Below, piece after piece: positions 25,486-28,316 of a DNA stretch of 28,316 nucleotides (position 1 is the stretch's first letter; each line of letters begins with the position of its first letter). The notes beneath the pieces are model-generated. The model did not search any database and was not told the origin of the DNA. It saw only the letters and a list, made by a program, of their open reading frames with translations. This DNA comes from a virus: IMG/VR virus record IMGVR_UViG_3300030060_006852, positions 1,352 through 29,667 of that record. One strand, given 5' to 3'. Position numbers and translations under genes: made by a program.

Positions 25486-26242
25486 CCATCATCTTCAGTA
25501 TGTGTTCTGCAATTTTTTTATGACCTTTTGCACTTGGATGTGATCCAGAAAATCTTTTGTTTAGATTATTGTCTAGCACTTCGCTTTCTAAATTACGAGT
25601 GAAATAAGGATTGAACCATTTCCATCTACCTCGATTCTCTTCTGAAATTTTGGTTTCAACAGGCAACTTTAAAAGAGTTTTCAATTCAAGTATCTCAACA
25701 TCGTGACCCACTGCACCATACCAAAAATTTTTAACGTTACCATACACTCGGTCTCTTGGTACTTCACCTAGGTTGATATGAATGATTTGACACTTATCTT
25801 TCAAGTAGTTGCGTAACATAAACATGTTTTTCCAGTAATTATCAACACAAAATTGATCGTTGATTGCCACATACTGAAAGTATGCCTTCTGTGCCTCTTC
25901 TTTCTCAGTGGTTGCATAAAGATAGGAATCTCTTTGTTTCCACTTTGCTGGCATGTGATGTTGCTTACCGTTTTTATCATACCATAACCACCTCTTCTCT
26001 TGACTGAACTGGATGACTGCAACATCGCAACTATTACCTTCTTCAAACCACTCAATAGTTTTTTTGACAATCCAATCATTACTTGTCCCACTGATTGAGA
26101 TATTTTCAGAAGTTTTACCTAAACTCTCTGACACTAAAGTTGAAAATCTTTCTTTTACTCTTCTAGTATGATTTTGTTCAGGTCCTTGTAACTCCTCTCC
26201 CCAAGTGTAACTATCACCACAGAAAAATAAATCTACTTTCAT
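25478..26242 (-). CDS. SGNH-hydrolase-like protein, paralogue 3, canonical GDS (254 aa)
   Basis: Starts MKVDLFFCGDSYTWGEEL and has a true GDS (9-11, Ser11), unlike most copies. It then shows NISISGTSND (Gly52, Asn55, Asp56), strand VAVIQFSQEKRWLWY, and C-terminal SHPSAKGHKKIAE (His235, His241). The Asp expected three residues before the catalytic His is absent. A central insertion (residues about 100-215, with many Trp/Lys residues) makes it longer than the others. It overlaps the epimerase start downstream by 8 bases and the next SGNH stop upstream by 4. As the best-preserved block I, it is the best candidate for hydrolytic activity in the set. Unproven. Confidence 0.78.
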   Translation of the reverse strand: MKVDLFFCGDSYTWGEELQGPEQNHTRRVKERFSTLVSESLGKTSENISISGTSNDWIVKKTIEWFEEGNSCDVAVIQFSQEKRWLWYDKNGKQHHMPAKWKQRDSYLYATTEKEEAQKAYFQYVAINDQFCVDNYWKNMFMLRNYLKDKCQIIHINLGEVPRDRVYGNVKNFWYGAVGHDVEILELKTLLKLPVETKISEENRGRWKWFNPYFTRNLESEVLDNNLNKRFSGSHPSAKGHKKIAEHILKMMDV

Positions 26243-26988
26243 TTGAGTTTCTCCATTGTATTTACAATACCTAAAAGGTGATCTGCTATCATACGATGAC
26301 CTTCTTTTGTAGGGTGACCATAACGATGCACTAGACTTCTATCTAGAATTGGTTTGCCATCGTCTTTTCTTTTGCTAGGGTGAGTTGTATTCATCATATA
26401 ATCAAACCTTAGTTTACTCCATGCATTGATAGAGCAAAGAATTAAGGGTACTCCTTTGATTTGACAATAGTTCTCAATTGTTTGTTTGTGTATGTTTTCC
26501 TTTGTATTAAAGAACTTCTCAGTTGTCACTACCTTATAATATTCTTTCCAGAAACGCTTATCATAGTGAAACTTCTCCTGTAGATTCTTGAATACCTCAT
26601 GCTCTTCTTCTTTTGACAATGAATCTTTAGTGCTCATATCTGCCCACTTGACACCTATCGCTTTTCTCAAATGCAAAAAGTAACTGAACTGGTACTTTGG
26701 GTTGACATTGATCCAACCTGATGGATGGACATCTTTGTCATATTCAACACCACTGTAATACTCAGTTCTAGCAGGGAAGGTCATCTGTATAATCGCCAAG
26801 TCATATTTTTCTATATCATTCTCCACCATTAGGTTTCTGACCATTCGATCATTTGATGCACCTGAAGTTGAAAAGTTGTCTAGTTTTGCACCCAGATCAT
26901 TTGCTATCAATTTAGAAAATCTTTGCTCTTTACGATTCTCTAACTCTTCACCACATGTCCAAGAACATCCATCAAAATAAATTTTCAT
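26239..26988 (-). CDS. SGNH-hydrolase-like protein, paralogue 4 (249 aa)
   Basis: Begins MKIYFDGCSWTCGEEL (Ser9, GCS), with NFSTSGASND, LAIIQMTFPARTEYY, and the C-terminal block GHPTKEGHRMIADHL. I take ATG 26986-26988 as start, because it matches its two neighbours' MKIYFDG-type start and lies 17 bases inside the upstream gene. A further ATG at 27024 would add 12 residues (MQMTLLKLLRIA) that only re-read the upstream gene. A stretch with SKEEEHEVFKNLQEKFHYD (about 145-165) suggests a helical lid insertion. The 4-base overlap with the next gene (ATGA) keeps it in one transcript. Function as for its paralogues, unproven. Confidence 0.78.
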   Translation of the reverse strand: MKIYFDGCSWTCGEELENRKEQRFSKLIANDLGAKLDNFSTSGASNDRMVRNLMVENDIEKYDLAIIQMTFPARTEYYSGVEYDKDVHPSGWINVNPKYQFSYFLHLRKAIGVKWADMSTKDSLSKEEEHEVFKNLQEKFHYDKRFWKEYYKVVTTEKFFNTKENIHKQTIENYCQIKGVPLILCSINAWSKLRFDYMMNTTHPSKRKDDGKPILDRSLVHRYGHPTKEGHRMIADHLLGIVNTMEKLK

Positions 26989-27532
26989 AGCGATCCTTAA
27001 TAATTTTAATAATGTCATCTGCAATCATACGGTGACCTGTTTCATTTGGATGACCATATTTTGCACGAGGATATTTATTTAGATTCAAATTAAAATTTAT
27101 TCTCTGGTCTGAATTTGCTTCCTCACTCTTATAAGACCTGTTTGTAGTAATGACTAATGGTATATTACGAAGTTTACAGTGATCTTTTATTGCTTTATAA
27201 TAAAGATACTCATAATCTTTACCAAATTGATCATGGTAAACATTGATCTTATAATATTCTCTCGCTAGTTTGTGTAACCTTTTATATTCTCTTCCATTAT
27301 AATATTCCGATCTAGATGGCAAGGACATCTGTATTATTGCTAAATCGTATCTTTTAATATTGTTCTCTACGATAAGTCTTCTTGCAATAGTCGAATTACC
27401 ACTTCCATTTACCGCAAAGTTACACTCTTCAGCATTATAATGATCTGATATCAAACGACTGAATCTACTTTCAGTATAGTCAAGAAGTTCGCATCCTCTG
27501 GTAAATGAATCGCCATCAAAGTATATTTTCAT
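26972..27532 (-). CDS. SGNH-hydrolase-like protein, paralogue 5 (186 aa)
   Basis: The shortest of the array. It begins MKIYFDGDSFTRGCELLD (true GDS, Ser9), has NFAVNGSGNSTIARRL in place of the GASND block (the usual Asp is Ser), LAIIQMSLPSRSEYY, and C-terminal GHPNETGHRMIADDI. It lacks the mid-protein insertion of paralogues 3 and 4. The ATG 27530-27532 overlaps the upstream paralogue's stop (ATGA), and its own stop overlaps the start of paralogue 4 by 17 bases. Paralogue 4's start region matches paralogue 5's, suggesting recent tandem duplication in this stretch. The DNA matches near the GHP...MIADD codons could support recombination between copies. Confidence 0.78.
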   Translation of the reverse strand: MKIYFDGDSFTRGCELLDYTESRFSRLISDHYNAEECNFAVNGSGNSTIARRLIVENNIKRYDLAIIQMSLPSRSEYYNGREYKRLHKLAREYYKINVYHDQFGKDYEYLYYKAIKDHCKLRNIPLVITTNRSYKSEEANSDQRINFNLNLNKYPRAKYGHPNETGHRMIADDIIKIIKDRYENLF

Positions 27533-28179
27533 TGTTTATGAGTAATACGATTGATGATCATACTATGAATGTCATCTGCAATCAGTTGACGAGTAATACG
27601 AGTAACAAATAAATTGTATATGTCATCTGCAATCATACGATGACCCTCTGGTGTGGGGTGACCTCCCCTTAATTTTGGATACTTTTCAAGTTCTAAACTT
27701 ATATCAAATTCTAAATTGGTGCTCCAATTATTGTTTGTCATTAGGATAAGAGGAACATTATTTACTTTGCAATGATCCTTTATAGTTTGATATACAATTT
27801 TTTCTCTTATGACACCTTGAATATCTGTGTATATGTTTTTATAATAGTGTTGCCAAAATTGCCTGTCTTCCTTCTTACTATTCTTTAATAAAAAAGTTTT
27901 ATTTGGTTGCACCTGATAAAATTTACTTTTCAACATATCATAATACTCAGTTCTACTTGGATATGACATTTGAATTATTGCAAAGTCATATTCACATATA
28001 TTATTTTCAACAAACAAATTTCTTAGTATTCGCTCATTACTTGCACCAGGTTGTGATTTATTGTGATCTCTAGCACCTATCTTCTCGCAAAATACTCTAC
28101 TGAATCTTTGTGATTCTCTGTGTTCCTCTTCAAGTTCTCCACCGAATGTGCGAGAACATCCATCAAAATATATTTCCAT
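27529..28179 (-). CDS. SGNH-hydrolase-like protein, paralogue 6, with duplicated tail (216 aa)
   Basis: The first gene of the minus-strand array in this window. It begins MEIYFDGCSRTFGGELEEEHR (GCS, Ser9), has NKSQPGASNERIL (Asp replaced by Glu), FAIIQMSYPSRTEYY, and GHPTPEGHRMIADDI. The C-terminus is odd: after MIADDIYNLFVTRITRQ comes a near-repeat LIADDIHSMIINRITHK, which ends the protein. A 51-base tandem duplication at 27540-27641 encodes it. The ATG at 28177-28179 lies just before a short region with no minus-strand promoter that I find convincing. Function as for its paralogues. Confidence 0.78.
   Translation of the reverse strand: MEIYFDGCSRTFGGELEEEHRESQRFSRVFCEKIGARDHNKSQPGASNERILRNLFVENNICEYDFAIIQMSYPSRTEYYDMLKSKFYQVQPNKTFLLKNSKKEDRQFWQHYYKNIYTDIQGVIREKIVYQTIKDHCKVNNVPLILMTNNNWSTNLEFDISLELEKYPKLRGGHPTPEGHRMIADDIYNLFVTRITRQLIADDIHSMIINRITHKQ
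27540..27641 (-). repeat. 51-base tandem duplication inside SGNH gene
   Basis: Two adjacent 51-base units (27540-27590 and 27591-27641) share GAGTAATACGA at one end and ATGTCATCTGCAATCA near the other (plus-strand reading), with divergence between. The unit is 17 codons, so the reading frame is kept and the protein gains a repeated MIADDI/LIADDI tail. It is probably a recent local duplication by slippage or recombination. Confidence 0.75.
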
Positions 28180-28316
28180 GTTGACAACTCATAATCAGTG
28201 TGTTATATTATCTATGTAGAGGAGCGACGGTTCCTTTACAGGGAGTGACTGAATAAACTTACTGGCATTTTGCTAGTTAAGGTGATGAGTCAGAGGTGGT
28301 GCTCGCTGTTGGCAAC
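28180..28316. other. non-coding edge region holding a rightward leader
   Basis: There is no convincing gene on the minus strand in this 137-base tail. On the plus strand it holds the promoter described separately, then a leader with an AGAGGAG-like stretch (28218-28224). An open frame begins at ATG 28285 (MSQRWCSLLA) and runs off the edge; only 10 codons are visible and the Shine-Dalgarno spacing is poor, so I do not call a gene. I also see no tRNA fold. Confidence 0.45.
28181..28209 (+). promoter_or_regulatory. strong sigma-70 promoter pointing right
   Basis: Plus strand: TTGACA (28181-28186), 17-base spacer, TATATT (28204-28209). That is a perfect -35 and a 5/6 -10 at ideal spacing. It lies directly beside the ATG of the leftmost-reading array (28179) and faces away from it. 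The transcript would start near 28216 and read out of the window. Confidence 0.75.

Noticed and set aside
26989-27024. Start at 27024 for SGNH paralogue 4
   Set aside because: The extra residues only re-read the upstream gene, whereas the internal ATG gives the shared MKIYFDG start.
27066-27090. CTAAATA-type late promoter motif within the SGNH gene at 26972-27532
   Set aside because: It lies inside coding sequence of an AT-rich gene, encoding Asn-Leu-Asn-Leu-type residues; such matches are expected by chance.
28275-28300. Possible ribozyme-like core around GTGATGAGTC
   Set aside because: The CTGATGA core of a hammerhead is not matched (GTGATGA) and there is no paired GAAA element in reach.
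1-28316. tRNA genes, CRISPR arrays, insertion sequences, attachment sites
   Set aside because: No cloverleaf, no regularly spaced direct repeats, no transposase or integrase motif and no inverted terminal repeats were seen on either strand.

Overview
The window is about 28 kb of AT-rich DNA from a tailed phage. It looks like a T4-like myovirus of the marine cyanophage/pelagiphage kind. The support is a gp25-like baseplate wedge gene followed directly by a gp6-like wedge gene, a giant YHYH-domain virion protein of the kind seen in marine T4-like phages, and a large accessory block of carbohydrate-type enzymes (carbamoyltransferase, glycosyltransferase, sulfotransferases, 2OG-Fe(II) oxygenase, nucleotide-sugar epimerase). 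Genes are tightly packed with start/stop overlaps, and I see no rRNA, tRNA, CRISPR array, integrase or transposase. The host cannot be named from this window.

Left part (1-13890, all minus strand): a late structural operon read right to left, gp25-like -> gp6-like -> 2757-residue YHYH protein -> a further giant virion protein that runs off the left edge. All three junctions are one-base TAATG overlaps, so translation is probably coupled. T4-late-like motifs (CTAAATA and GATAAATA) lie just upstream of the gp25-like gene. The two giant proteins share repeated beta-type modules.

Middle (13887-14900): a small self-contained unit. A near-consensus sigma-70 promoter (TTGATA-N17-TATAAT) sits inside the end of the upstream gene. 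It drives a GT-A glycosyltransferase and a 62-63-residue acidic protein, and the unit closes with a strong intrinsic terminator overlapping the last codons. This insulates it from the late operon.

Right part (14883-28179): a dense modification island, mostly minus strand. It holds six SGNH-hydrolase-like paralogues, five sulfotransferase-like paralogues, one NodU-type carbamoyltransferase, one 2OG-Fe(II) oxygenase, one extended SDR epimerase/dehydratase, and two copies of an unrecognised family sharing an N-terminal YW...GKM motif and an internal NIIPYK motif. Two genes (a sulfotransferase and one unrecognised protein) are on the plus strand. Their ends abut or overlap the minus-strand neighbours by a few bases, including a CATG that is the start codon of both strands and a CTAG that is the stop codon of both.

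Taken together, the island probably decorates a glycan or glycoprotein (sulfate, carbamoyl, hydroxyl, acyl/deacyl), either on the virion or on the host envelope. That role is inference from families and context. The right edge carries a perfect TTGACA-N17-TATATT promoter pointing rightward out of the window.
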